From Collybia mongolica (Eukaryota; Basidiomycota; Agaricomycetes; Agaricales; Clitocybaceae): DNA of 64,000 nucleotides. The translations under genes were made by a program, and so were the position numbers. The first letter of the stretch is position 1. Each line of letters begins with the position of its first letter. Below the pieces are notes generated by a model, which saw nothing but the letters and a program-made list of their open reading frames with translations, had not been told where the DNA came from and searched no databases. Positions 1-11,178 of this stretch are shown here, in pieces. The DNA lies in assembly GCA_013420905.1 (NCBI GenBank), contig JAAXNY010000004.1, forward strand, positions 1,178,001 through 1,242,000. Direction: 5' to 3'.

Positions 1-353
1 TATGCGTCGTGCTCAGCAAAGCTCGAAGCTCGAGTCGAGCAAGTGTGTCGGATGGTGTCTCTTTGAACCATCGGTAGGATTCGACAGTGAAAGCTGTCAC
101 TGTGGCAGAGAAAAGACCTGCCTGAAATACCTTGAATGTCTCATAATAAGCTAAAGCTAACGAGAGAAGAACGCACGAAAATTATCAAGGTGTCGATTTG
201 GTCCCTCCAACCTTTGCACATCCCATCGTCTGCTGCCTCCATGGAAGTGAGCCAGTCTTGCATACTATTCTGACCCTTCGGAACTTTGGTACGATACGGT
301 TCTTCTGGCCTCCACGGTTTCCACGTTGGGTGGCGGTGAGTCAGTCCGCACAC
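1..353 (-). CDS. DUF6535-domain membrane protein, 5' part only (runs off the window)
   Basis: Two exons read through cleanly. The upstream exon (about 353 to 168) ends in a W-R-D-Q-I-D-T-L-I-I-F segment. After a GTGCGT...CAG intron, the downstream exon (about 134 to 1) continues A-G-L-F-S-A-T-V-T-A-F. This is the hallmark first membrane segment of DUF6535, a family of unknown function expanded in Agaricomycetes. It is followed by the usual acidic/Pro stretch and S-D-T-L-A-R-L. The rest of the gene lies before base 1. The true start is not resolved: position 353 is a GTG, and the reading frame upstream (380-530) is interrupted unless another intron is assumed. No break is seen in the part present, so it may be functional, but the neighbouring copy is clearly dead. 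The domain call is firm; the gene's integrity is not. Confidence 0.6.
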
Positions 354-1004
354 CCATTGAAGAAAATGATGACCACCTCAAGCCGTACTGAATCACCTGG
401 TCCTCCTGCTGCACCCTCATCGATTCTCTCGCCCTCGATTATATTCGAGTCATGACGTGGTGGGGGCAAAGATTTTCCATTCGACTAGGGAGGTTCATGA
501 AGTGATTTCGGTCGGTGAAAACTTCGTCCATGGAGACTCGGTGTCCGCGATCCCTCACCACCTTCAAACGGCATTCGTAACTTTAAAGCAGGACCTCGCG
601 ACGTAAGGAATGGCGTATATTTCGGGCCTATAGAAATTGTATCTGCCACTGTTCAGAAACTAATGTAGGCGCGCTGCAGGGCACCGTGGCTACCACAAGC
701 GAGAATCCCTAATTCGACTAAGTTTGCCAAATGGGCCAACGAAACTCAAAATTTCTCAACCAAAAATACTTTGAGATGTTGGAGAACGATAAACGGCTGG
801 ATCTATGTAACAACATGCCCTTATTACTATATCGTTCAGTATATGTTATTTAAGCTGAACTGTAATCTTTCAGCGATTGGGTAGGCGACCACAGAACAAT
901 TCGTATCGATGTTACGATTCATAACTGGTTTTACTTTTCCCTGGTGGTGAAGGTGTTGAGGGATGCGACCTTTGAGCTGCCCAAGGTACTCGAAACTCGC
1001 GGGA
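354..1004. other. intergenic, possible 5' end of the DUF6535 gene
   Basis: No reading frame of recognisable type. The first 170 bases probably hold the unresolved N-terminal exon of the flanking DUF6535 gene. The rest may be the decayed 3' end of the next DUF6535 copy, since a few Trp/Phe-rich segments read on the minus strand with stops. Confidence 0.4.
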
Positions 1005-2211
1005 TCACTTTTCTGGATGTTTCTTGCAGTTGTTCTGGGACGGCTTCCAAAATATAGTCAAGTTGCGAAAAAATCCATCCATGAACAAAAATAACGCAAG
1101 GGTCAGCATTGATGGTAACTTTGAGGCTCTTGTCGGCCAGCGCACCATAGATACTAAGGACTGTACCAAGGTTGTTGGAAAGCAGTCTGTAAACCTTGGG
1201 TAGCGTATAACCCTTGCCGCTGTATACCTAAGCCACCTCCCAACGATCGAATGCCGTCCAGCCCGCAAACATGCCAAAACCAAGTAGCGAAAATGCGGAG
1301 AAACGAAATGACTAGGGCTGAGAAGAGTTGTCGGCGCAGTCTATGTGGAAGCGTGGGAACATGTATTGGATGGAAGAATCCTTGAGAATAGAAATGACAA
1401 ACCTACTATCACAGTGACGATAGAAGCAATGATGGATTGAATTGGGGCCAGAAAGTCGAGAAGGTCAACGAGGAACAGCACCAAGGCAGTCTGGAGTAAT
1501 ATGGGGAGAGTTCCAACCATGGTGGGTACCCGCCATGCTTGTAAACTCGTGTAACGATATCGTGGATAAGAGATTCCTCGGTCGTATAGTTCTCATATTG
1601 TTGGTATTCATAGAGCCACTGTTTGCACAGAATGCTAACAACAACGGCTGCCAAGGCAAGTGTCAGGCTTGCAAATCAAAAGGCATTGATGCAATATCAA
1701 CGACTAGGTAACAAGGAACGTAGCAGGCGCCCGGCGCTCGAACGAGGAATCGTGGGTTGCATTTAGCAGGGCTCGAAGTTGAAGCCGTGCTAATGTGTCG
1801 GCTGGCGGTTTGCTAAGCCATTGATAGGACGCGATGTAAGAAAAAGCCGTTACTATGGCTAAGAACAAACCAGCCTTAGATAGGCGTTGAGTTCTAGCTG
1901 GCGGGGGTTGGTATAAAGGGTACCTACGAAATGACAAGGGTATCAATCTGCTCTCTCCAACCCTTGCACATTCCCCCATTCGATGCTTCCATTTGACACA
2001 ATCTTCCATGGCCGTTTGACTCTCAGGGACCTGTGTGTGGTATGCCTCATCTGGTTCTCATGGCTTCCATTTTACCTGATATGATGGACGATTGAGTTGG
2101 GCCTCCGTTGGGGGCGGTTACTATAAATTCGTAGGTATTTCCGTTATCATCAGCGTTCCAAGACTCTTCTAAAGGTGAATCAACTTTAATCTCTGGGCCA
2201 CTCTTCCTCAT
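1005..2211 (-). pseudogene. DUF6535 gene relic with stops and frameshifts
   Basis: A second DUF6535 copy in the same orientation as the one at 1-353. An ATG at 2211 opens a polar N-terminus. The conserved W-R-E-Q-I-D-T-L-V-I-F segment (about 1975-1930), an intron, A-G-L-F-L-A-I-V-T-A-F (about 1880), then a membrane segment ending S-I-L-C-K-Q-W-L (about 1620) and a later P-I-L-L-Q-T-A-L-V-L-F-L helix (about 1490) follow in family order. It is broken in several places. The W-K-P-W motif near 2070 reads W-K-P-stop (TGA for TGG). The reading frame shifts before the IDTL segment. A further Trp position near 1680 is TGA, and another frameshift falls near 1515. These breaks cannot all be removed by introns. 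It was probably a membrane protein of unknown role; now it is a relic. Confidence 0.7.
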
Positions 2212-3786
2212 GGGCTTTGACACATGTAATGTTTTTAAATGTCATCCCGGGGTGGGTGACCTGGCGGTATCGTATAGGAACGTCGTTTGGGCCTCCAAAT
2301 CAACATCAGAGGAAACACCGATATTTCGCAGAGAAGACATTAGTTCTATGGTGTCCCTCCGGGGAGCGGGCCGCGACATACTCCCAACAGAAGCAGTAAG
2401 AAATCGGAGCCTGGCGACGGTGAATGGGTGGGTATAGATAGACTGTTGGAAGCTTACTAGCAAGTGTGAACCAGGGACCTCGTGAGTTTTATGTGTTTGT
2501 GCGTGGGGCTATGGAAGGGCATCGCTTCTGCATCACTGATAGTATGCGCCACGACCGACGTATGTATTAACTTTGACAACAGCTTTGAATATTGAAGAAA
2601 CTTCAGAAGAGTACGAAAGATGATCATACCCACCGGAGCGTTGATATGGAGCTATATTTGCGATCGAAAGTTGAAACGCTGTGCAATAGTCAAGTTCAAT
2701 TAGACTGAAAGCTAACGCCCGCAAAAGTTGTAAGTAAGCTAAAACAAAATCTCGACACATACTGTTCCTGCCATGAAGGATGGCGCGTGGAGGGCATGAT
2801 GTTGAGTCCCTAAGCATACAAGACGACTGGCGGTTTTGAGGGCCCCAGTACCTCTCTCGAGGGACTATGTTTCTTTGACGATTTTTAGGGCGAGAGGCGT
2901 TCAAATGTCATGCATCATGCATCAGGGCCCGCAACTGAGAACCCTATCCACGACTTCTTGCGAGCGAAACGCCTTCGGAGTTGGTGCTTGGAAAAACGGG
3001 GCCAGCTGGCGGAACGATACGGCGGCCCGGGCCGGCAGCATGAACCAACACAATCCCGGTCATGTGATCGATCAACAACGCATTTTCGGATTTTTGAACT
3101 TTTCATTGATCTTCCGACTTGAAATGGATTACCAAAGATTGAGGTTTGTCCTGCTCAAGTCGACGCGTCGCGAACAAACTCGCTACTTTATATGATGGTG
3201 ACAAGGATGCCACCATCAGCAGAAGCTTGTTGAAATTTTGTGTTTATAGGCTGGAGAATTCTGAATTGGCCCCTCACAATCTATGTAAGTACTCTTCAAC
3301 ATATCTGTTCACGGTGCACGCGTTTACACTATACTGTCAAGTTTTTTTTTAAATTTGTGCTGCTTAGAGCCCGTCCCACCGAGTTCTTTGCCAACTCTAA
3401 CGACTTCCTCTCACGAACCTCATTCGGTGCAAGTGTTCCACGCACGGCCCGGGGAAGACTATCACGAGTCGATAACATGACACCGCAGTGGGCAGCTTTG
3501 ACATTGAGTACGAATTATGTTACCCTAAAGCATGAGCAATGCCAACAAGTCTCGGATCTTCGAAAACTATCATCTATCACAGATCACGAATTTCGATGAA
3601 GAGTAGGTATGGTACTGGGAGCAACTGACCCAGTACCATGAGACTACCGATGGTGGTATGATCCCATCCTTGTGCTCCAGACCATTTGTAAATTTCCACT
3701 GCCACGGAGAAGCCATCCATGGTTCTTCCTTCTTATATTGTGCACATATAAAGCTTCTCAAAGAATTTGCAACAGAGCAGTCCAAT
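2212..3786. other. intergenic, no supported gene
   Basis: Open frames of 60-120 codons occur on both strands (for example 2836-3195 plus and 2533-2904 minus), but none has recognisable motifs or coherent splice sites. Relic sequence is possible. The last 50 bases are the promoter of the GH43 gene. Confidence 0.5.
3745..3753 (+). promoter_or_regulatory. TATA-like box of the GH43 gene
   Basis: CATATAAAG lies about 34 bases before the ATG at 3787. The spacing leaves a very short 5' leader, so transcription may start just upstream of the ATG. Seen by eye only. Confidence 0.35.
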
Positions 3787-5369
3787 ATGTTACGCTCATT
3801 TTCAGCCAAAATTCTCATTGCGCTTGCCACTGTTGTGGCATCAGTGTCGGCAGCAACGTACACCAATCCACTAAATCAGCAGCGTGGTGCTGATCCTTGC
3901 ATGCGATACATCAATGGCCAATACTACCTTACTGCAACGCAGAATGCTAACATTACCATGTGGAGTTCTTCCACCATTGAGGGGCTTAAAGCAGCTAGTG
4001 CTGCGACGTCGGTTTTCACAGACTCAACGGCTGGCAGGTATAGGCGACTCGCCTTTAACGTGTTATGAATTATTGACCAATGTTAAAATTATATGAAGGA
4101 ACTTTGACTTCTGGTTCGCCATTTCACACACCTGATTACCATTGTATGGGTTTGACTGAGACGTTCATAAATGATTATAGGGCACCTGAGTTTTGGTACG
4201 TCATCTCAACTCTACATACACGACTGCCACATTCTCATACGGGGTTATAGGTATTTGAGTGGGCGCTGGTATATGTGAGTCCCGAAGCCCCGAAGCTGTA
4301 TCATCGCTTCATGCGGACTGAACCATGGCATAGCTATTATGCAGTTGCCGGAAATCGAGATGACAACACTCACCGAATGCACGTTTTGCAAGGCGGGACT
4401 GATGCCAACAATCCACTTTCTGGCAAATATACCTATGTCAATTCCCTCATCCCGTCCAATTTCAATGCATGGGCTGTCGATGGCTCCATCCTCGACCTCA
4501 CTTCAAGCGGCCGTGGGCTGTACTTCTTATTTTCCGGCAAAACAACCGACTCCGTTTGGACCCAATGTACCTATATTGCCCCCATGCAGTCGCCCACTGC
4601 ACTAAGTGGCCCCGCCTCACAAATTAGTTGCCCCACATTTAGCTGGGTGAGCTCGACAACAGAGGTTATCATTGCGATCATGCACTAACATCAGTGATCA
4701 GGAGAAAGCGGCGACTCCTGTGCAGGAAGGGCCTGGTATGTGTCTGATAATATATACATATGTTCTACATTGAATAACTAATAACAATCAATCATCTCAG
4801 AGGCTATCACAATTGGAGGAGTGACTCGTGTCAGTGCGACTTTGAGCCCTCACAGTTCGCGCCTAACACCAAATGACAGATCGTTTACTCCGCATCACAC
4901 TGTTCTACGGACGACTATGTATGCTCATATGGTCCACTGACTTAGAAGCAGCAGGGCTAACTATACCACCAAGGCTCTTGGCATGCTTACCTTGACCGCT
5001 GGCGCTAATCCTCTCCTTGCTTCGAGTTGGACAAAAGTAAGCTCTTACTTCACAATATATGTACCGTAACTTATTGCCCGCGCCTAGGCCGCCAACCCAG
5101 TATTTACGAAAAATACCGCCAACGGGGTATACGGGCCGGGTCACCAGTAAGTCATACATCATCGACTACATTACGCCACTGACATATGGGTGTCTAGTTT
5201 CATGTTCCAGAAGGGTTCCCAGTGGATGTTCGCGTACCATGGAAAATCTGCACCTGGTCAGGGCTGTGGAGATTTGAGAACCACGAGAGTTCAGCCTTTC
5301 AGCATTAGCGGTACAACTCCAGTTTTCCCTGTTGCCGCGCGTATTAACGTCGCCTTGACTGAGCCTTGA
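3787..5369 (+). CDS. secreted glycoside hydrolase family 43 (arabinan-degrading type)
   Basis: About ten exons. The introns I could place are 4038-4180, 4275-4333, 4647-4701, 4736-4800, 4830-4879, 4919-4973, 5037-5087 and 5147-5197, plus a short one between exons 2 and 3 ending at 4250. The ATG at 3787 begins a hydrophobic signal peptide ending near V-S-A-A. The mature protein opens Y-T-N-P-L, with R-G-A-D-P holding the expected catalytic base Asp. Then come A-P-E-F-W, W-Y-I-Y-Y, H-V-L-Q-G-G, A-V-D-G-S-I (the pKa-modulating Asp), Q-E-G-P-E-A-I (general acid Glu) and G-P-G-H-H-S-F. This motif order matches GH43 five-bladed propeller enzymes of the arabinanase/exo-arabinofuranosidase group. Only the catalytic domain is present, with no binding module. 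Likely role: extracellular release of arabinose from plant pectin side chains. The exact linkage specificity cannot be read from the sequence. Confidence 0.88.
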
Positions 5370-6257
5370 AAGAAAGTGGGGTTGTATTTTTGAAATCTGG
5401 GGGCAGCATTGGCTTTAAGCAAATTCTCGTAGAGCAGAGTCTGAGCGTGTTGGCTGTTTGTAATTTTGATCAATATTGCCTGTCTTCAGTCGATTCATTG
5501 CACCGTGGTTACGTGCATGATTAAGAAACCACATTGTCCCACCCGAATTGGACACCATATTTTCTAAGCCATTGTTCACCCGTTACATCTGAATCTCCCG
5601 AAAGAGAGATACAATGAAACTCAGCCAACTTTTGCTACTAGTATTAGCCCTGTATTCCCACAATAGACTGGACAGTCTAGCAACTTCACATCCACCACTG
5701 TGACTCTTCAACCTCCTCTCCCTGAAGGGGCCAATACGACAGTTTCAGGATGTGAATATTATCCTGAAGCTTACCTCTGGAAGAAAATGATGGCGGATAG
5801 TTGTGGACCAGAGTCCGCCGGTCCCTGGATCTACACCATGGGGCAATCCCCTGCCAGCACCTAAAGGGGTGACCGTGATCTATTATCACAACTTGGACCT
5901 TGGCGAATTGTTGATGACCAACCAGCTCCTCGGAATTTCGTCTGCGCCCTGTGACATCATCGTATCATCGTGCAAATACCATGGTCAAGAGTTCAGAGGG
6001 CTCTGACCCACGGAGTAAACTTTATATATATGATCGTCCAGTTTCTCACGATCTTTTGTCAGTCATAAATCTGGCACTTATAATTTATTTCTCGGACTCA
6101 TTTCAATATCCACACCTCCTTGACAAAACCTGACATGGACAAGACCTAGTAAATGACTTAGATGCACTAGTGAACTGTCGTGTAACGGTGTAAAGCTCCG
6201 CTAATGAGTTGTGGAGTAACGTGTGTGAAGGCAACCCAAGAGTGGGAAGCCAGGCTT
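5370..6257. other. intergenic between convergent GH43 and MFS genes; one secreted-type relic
   Basis: Contains the 3' ends of the two flanking genes and a short signal-peptide-like frame described separately. No other gene is seen. Confidence 0.5.
5613..6005 (+). pseudogene. possible relic of a small secreted (LysM-like) protein
   Basis: An ATG at 5613 opens a short hydrophobic leader (M-K-L-S-Q-L-L-L-L-V-L-A-L) that hits a stop near 5700. Shifting frame gives a Thr/Pro-rich stretch, then T-V-S-G-C-E-Y-Y, and later A-D-S-C-G and a W-I-Y-T-M-G segment. The Cys-Tyr-Tyr start and the later Cys and aromatic spacing recall fungal LysM/CBM50 proteins, but the match is weak and the frame is interrupted around 5700 and 5865. 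It could equally be non-coding. Recorded only as a candidate decayed secreted-protein gene. Confidence 0.2.
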
Positions 6258-8840
6258 CTAAAGAGTATAACTAATAAATTCATCAGTACTGGACAGTGCG
6301 GTGGGTAAATTGTGACTGACCGGAACAAAGGGCTTTCACTACCCATTTCTTTGAACTCGTCCCTCCTGCTATCGTCAATTCCCTCACGCTGACATAGTGC
6401 GTCCTTTCCCTTGTTAATTCGATTAAAGTTCCACATGGCAAATGCACTGAGGATAATCCTACAAAATATTTTAAAATGAGAAAATATGCAGAGCAAACGA
6501 GCGGACGCTGGTTTTGACATACGAGAAACCTAGTGAACCCATTGCTATGCAGTGTCCGATGTAGAAGCGATCAGGGGAGAGGTAGGTGAACGATGAACAG
6601 ACTCTATTAGATGTACGTAAGATTAATGGGCATAGATGGACTAGTTGCACTCACCCGCCTAAATTCCCCATACCGATAACCATTGCAAGCGTGACGCCTA
6701 AACATTGCGTTGAAACGGGCAAGCTTTGTATAGTTGTGCGCCTTACCTTTCCTGACATCGCCACCGGCAGAAGCACCAGCCCAAGCAAGTTCCAAAGCAA
6801 TAGTGGGATATACCGTTGTAGCAAGAACCGCCCCGACATAACCAGCCCCAGGAGTATCCTGAGTATATGAAACAAGGAAGCCGATGAAGGAAATGGCTGA
6901 TGTTCCAATTAAGAATGGTCCACGGAGGTTATATTTATCAGATATAATGCCAACTATTGACAAATGTGATAAGCAAAGGAGAAGTCAAGATAGGCTGATA
7001 CACACCGAAGATGGTCACGATACATCCAGCGACGAAGATAGGAACTGTCAACAGCTGGGCATTTGCTGCCGTATAACCTGACAAGGATAAGTCAGAGGTG
7101 CAGAGCTTTGTTATAGGCGTTGCGGAGGTGCTACCCAGTTCTTTGACAATAGTTGGCGCAAACAATGCGATCGCGTAGAGTGGAATGAGGAGTCCTTTGA
7201 GGATGTCTTCGTGAGTCTCTGGTCTTGCGTTGCACAGAACCACACATACCGACATATATCCCCATATGTACATAGGTGTTGTAGTCAGTCATAGCTTGCC
7301 ACACGAATTTGCGATCATAATGAGTAGCGAGTCCCAAACAATCATCCTTCAGCATCCGGCAAACTGTCTCTCGTTCAGTGGGCGTCAAAAATTTGGCTGT
7401 TTCAGGATACTATTCAAAGCATTAGGCCAACTCAGCGATCGAGACGGCCTACAAGAAATTAACTCACGTCTTGCATGTAAAAGTAAGACGCAAAGGCAAT
7501 CACTACGGTAGCTGTGGCCATCAAATCTCAGCCAATATTCGTCGAGCAGGTGCGTTGGTGCGTACCGATGCCTTCGATGCAAAACTGTATAGCATGTCAA
7601 AGACCAGATCAACACCAATGATATCCGAGTAACCTACGATCCATTGCCATCCGTGAAGACCACCTATCCCGTCCATCATCTCAATCGCGTAACTAGTTCA
7701 AAATACTCTTATGGGGTTCTTTTGCAACGTTACAAATATACTCACGCTAGGAGTCCACCAAAAGCACCTAGGAGTGGTTTATGGTTGTACTGAATCTAAT
7801 CACGTCGCAAGTCGTACCTGCGATGGTTGAAGCAGCAACGAATATTGCAATTCTCCCAGCCACATCTCGCCGCCTATACCAAAGAGACAAGTAGAACGTA
7901 ATCTACGTTTGGGGAGTTAGAGAAAAAGAACAAGCAGGTAGTGATGAAACACAAACCCCTGGAAATAGCCCGCCTTCTGTCAGGCCTAAGAAAATCCGTG
8001 CACTAATAATGAAAAGTCAAAAGTGTGTATTCTTACTTGCTCGGAAAAGCTCACATAAGTAAGCCTTCATAGGTATTGCAAAGACACATCAGTGTCATGA
8101 CTATCCCTGGTGGTAAAGAATATTGGTATGTGGTTTTTATTGGAGAGAAATATGAATATAACTTACCCCATGCGACCATGATTGATGGGACTATAACAAT
8201 AATACTGGTTAAAAAGTTTGAGACTGGAAACAACAATGTGATGTACTCCAACGTGATGGTCGAATTAGCTTGAGAGCAATGTTTCTGGGCGTTCAAGTAA
8301 GCACGACTTTCATGTAGTTTGCGTGGCACGCTTACGAAGGGATTTCCGAAAAGGCATATGTGACCTTGCTCCCTAGTCAGAAGCATTTCCGATGTATCAT
8401 GAAATCCTTACAAAGAAGACGGCAGCAATCTATTTATAAACATCGTGAGTTCAGCACATCTCCCGAGCGGACGAATAAACGTACAATATTGTACTTTAAT
8501 CCATCTAAATGAGCATCCACCGACATGCCTGCAATTTTCGCATTACCTTGATGTATTCCCGGTAAGTAACTAGAGATCAGCCATCTTAACACCACTGACC
8601 GATATTAGCTCGGTCCCTGTAAGACGTTCTTTCAGATGTTGCTAACCCCAAACGAGGATGAACTCACAAAAAAGATGACAAATAAAGCAGAGAAACAAAG
8701 GGTAAGATACACCAATCCATCTTCCGCAAAACTCGTGAAATTTCAACCTCGGATACTGGGGGCCTCAGGTTTTCTTCGCTGACGTTTTTGCCCAAAGTAT
8801 CCGCAGAAACTTTCTCATCTGCGACTTGATAGGTCGACAT
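6258..8840 (-). CDS. MFS transporter, allantoate/nicotinate permease type (anion:cation symporter family), copy 1
   Basis: Starts at the ATG at 8840 with a polar N-terminus ending L-R-K-M-D-W-C-I-L-P, the usual lead into the first helix of Dal5/Tna1-like permeases. Many short introns separate membrane segments. The cytosolic loop motif S-D-K-Y-N-x-R-G-P-F (about 6930) and the R-F-Y-I-G-H-type segment near 6560 fit this family. The last exon completes F-R-Y-T-L-stop after an intron at about 6320-6267. The substrate is probably a small organic anion such as allantoate, nicotinate or pantothenate, taken up across the plasma membrane; it cannot be narrowed further. Copy 2 lies 2.3 kb upstream in the same orientation with the same exon pattern. 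This copy lacks one codon in the A-T-x-V-Y-P-T-I helix relative to copy 2. No disabling lesion was noticed, though not every splice site was checked. Confidence 0.85.
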
Positions 8841-11178
8841 GGTCTATTAGGTCCTGACTAAGGCTGAGGGAAGGCAGAAGGGACCAGTGAAATAAGATGA
8901 GGTCACGGCTTTTAACGTTCGTCCATCGATAGCTTCTCGAGATCGCTGTCACGTCATGAGAGCGTTTCGTGGGGATAAGAACAATCAAGGATCCGCCACA
9001 ACAGCAGGGAGAACGCAACAGGGCTTCACATGCTCGTAAGCCGTGTATTAGTGTTTGCTTGGATCGGACGTCCTGATGCCTATGACCGAGGTTGTATCCA
9101 CAAGCCTGAGCTCATGGAGTCCCATGGCAGTCTTCGCCAGCAATAGTCAGTTGACGATAGAAACACAGCAAGTGGGTGTTCGTGTGCGGGTGCTGTAGTT
9201 CAAAACACAATGGACCGTATACTTGCAAAGGCTAAAAGTATTGTAAGTGTGATAATGATGGAATAGCTGAGGACAGGATCAAAGGAAGAGCAAAAGGATG
9301 TCCTATCCCTTCTGGTGAATCTCAGTTGTAGATAGGAAGTGGAGCTAAAGAGAAGGATATCGGTGGTAGAGGTTGAGCTTATGAATTTGATAAATCTTGA
9401 TAGGACGCGGTGATAATCAAACGCGACACACACATTGGATCTGTCAGGAGTTTGTATAATGGCAGGTTGCATATTTCTGTATCACTGGTGGCCATCAAAG
9501 TAATCCGTTGCCTTACTGTGGGTGTTAATTTTGTTCCAGAAATCTGCTGGTCAATTCCGAGACGGTAAATCTCTTGGGGGAGTAGACAGTGTTGGTGGGT
9601 TCAGTTGTGCGTATGTATCTGTCATCGGGTTTCGGTGGTGTGAAAGAAGAGCATGGAGCCAACTCTTCCGAGTCGCACAATATGAAAACGAACTTGAATG
9701 TCAACGACACAAGATCCTAATAGCACCAACGAGCATCCTCGGCAGTGTCCGGGAAAAGTCGTTCACCTCCACGGACTATGTGGTTGTAACTTTGATGGTA
9801 TCTATGAGCGGCCAGGGCTTGTCTCGTGAGCTTCGGCGCCGTCTGCCCTCATTCCACGCTGTCCGGTCCAGGGGTCGGGGAACAGTCCCTAGAATTCTCG
9901 GTTCCCGAGGGCGGTTCCACCGATACAGAGATCTTGAATTTTCCGTAAGGTGAGAGGTACAATGTCGACCAATATTCACTTGTTTCCTGGTAGGTTAGCC
10001 AATGGTCTGGTAACGCCCACTACTCTTCCAAGTGTCAACTTTTTGTCAAAGGAGTCAATGTGACGACCCGAAGATGGACCTTTCGCCTATGTAAAGGATC
10101 GCAGACCACGGCGGACGCCGGACTTATACATGACTCCAAAGGAAGAACCGTCATGTACTATCATGGCTCGAACTTCGTCGAATTACAGACAGCCAGAAAG
10201 CCCTTTCAACATCATGCTGAGGAAAACATAGTATTGTTATCAGTATATATGGGTCTTGTGTCAGTCCAAGTCAGTCGCTGTAGGAACCTTTACGACCCAT
10301 TAATGGAAGGATGCAATCGCGCACCTAAGTTGATTGCACTAGCCAATCATCTGGCGTATACTTTTCTATGCTCATTCAGACGCCCCGCGTACAAAAGGTA
10401 ACTTGGACGAGACCTAAAAGACTTGTCAAAGGTACTCCCAACAAACCCGTTCATCTTTGACAGATACCATTCCGGTGACTTAGTGTCCACGAAAAAATCG
10501 AGCGATTGAATGTATGTTGATAATGATATACTACAAAGCTCGGGTATGTTGGTATAAGAAGTATTAAGGAAGCTGTATGCGTTAGCATTTGTTCAATTCC
10601 GAGCAGGCAGGGAGGCGTGAGGTACTAATGACCACCGAACGGATACCCAACGGGAAAGGTCAAGCCTGTCCCACGAGACCACGCAATCCCGTTTGAACCT
10701 AATTTGAGCGCCGCGATCATGCAGTCCGAGGGATTCCGAGTCGGAATGATTGTGGACCACGACATCGCGTGGCATATTCCGGTTATCGTATTACCCCGAG
10801 TAAGTATTTCGAATCGTCGATTCAGCAATTGCCAATTGGATCCATTGCGGCCCGTCTCGAGGCTCCAGGGTCAATATTGACTGATATGACTTTAGGACAA
10901 ATTGAAAACGTGGCTTGGTGGCATGTATGAAATACTGGACTTGTGACACGATTTTACTCGACGCGGATTTGTATCAATGTGAACAGTTGGCTTAGAACCT
11001 TATTTTCTTAGCGAAACGCAAATCGCGGAACAACAAACAGGCGAATACGAGCTAAGCGAGGAGGTGGACGAACTTAATAATATTTGGGTAGATGTCATTT
11101 TACTGCGAGTCGAAGGTAATGGATAGTAATAGGTAATGCCTAAAGTAGCCTGAGACTCGTGTGACGGGGACTAGCTTC
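8841..11178. other. long intergenic stretch between tandem MFS genes
   Basis: The first 250 bases are the copy 1 promoter, which shares blocks with the copy 2 promoter. The remaining 2 kb has open frames at 9522-9953, 10060-10401 (plus) and 9200-9472, 10593-10828 (minus), none with recognisable motifs. The stretch 9850-9930 is GC-richer and 10630-10870 has a base composition unlike its surroundings. This could be old inserted DNA, but I see no terminal repeats or transposase motifs. Confidence 0.45.
8985..9048 (-). promoter_or_regulatory. upstream blocks shared by both MFS copies (copy 1)
   Basis: Two blocks, around 8986-8997 (core GATCCGC) and 9023-9042 (core CACATGC followed by CG and a CCGTGT/CCGCGTG end), recur at the same relative positions before copy 2 at 13881-13931. 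They lie 150-210 bases upstream of the ATG. Conservation may reflect regulatory function or just recent duplication. Confidence 0.35.

Noticed and set aside
2836..3195. 119-codon plus-strand open frame
   Set aside because: Overlaps other frames of similar length. No domain or conserved pattern recognised.
10060..10401. 113-codon plus-strand open frame
   Set aside because: No recognisable motif, no splice structure and no signal peptide. Consistent with a chance frame.
10733..10747. Perfect odd palindrome ATTCCGA-G-TCGGAAT
   Set aside because: Seven-base arms are expected about four times by chance in 64 kb. No gene start or repeat is nearby to give it a role.
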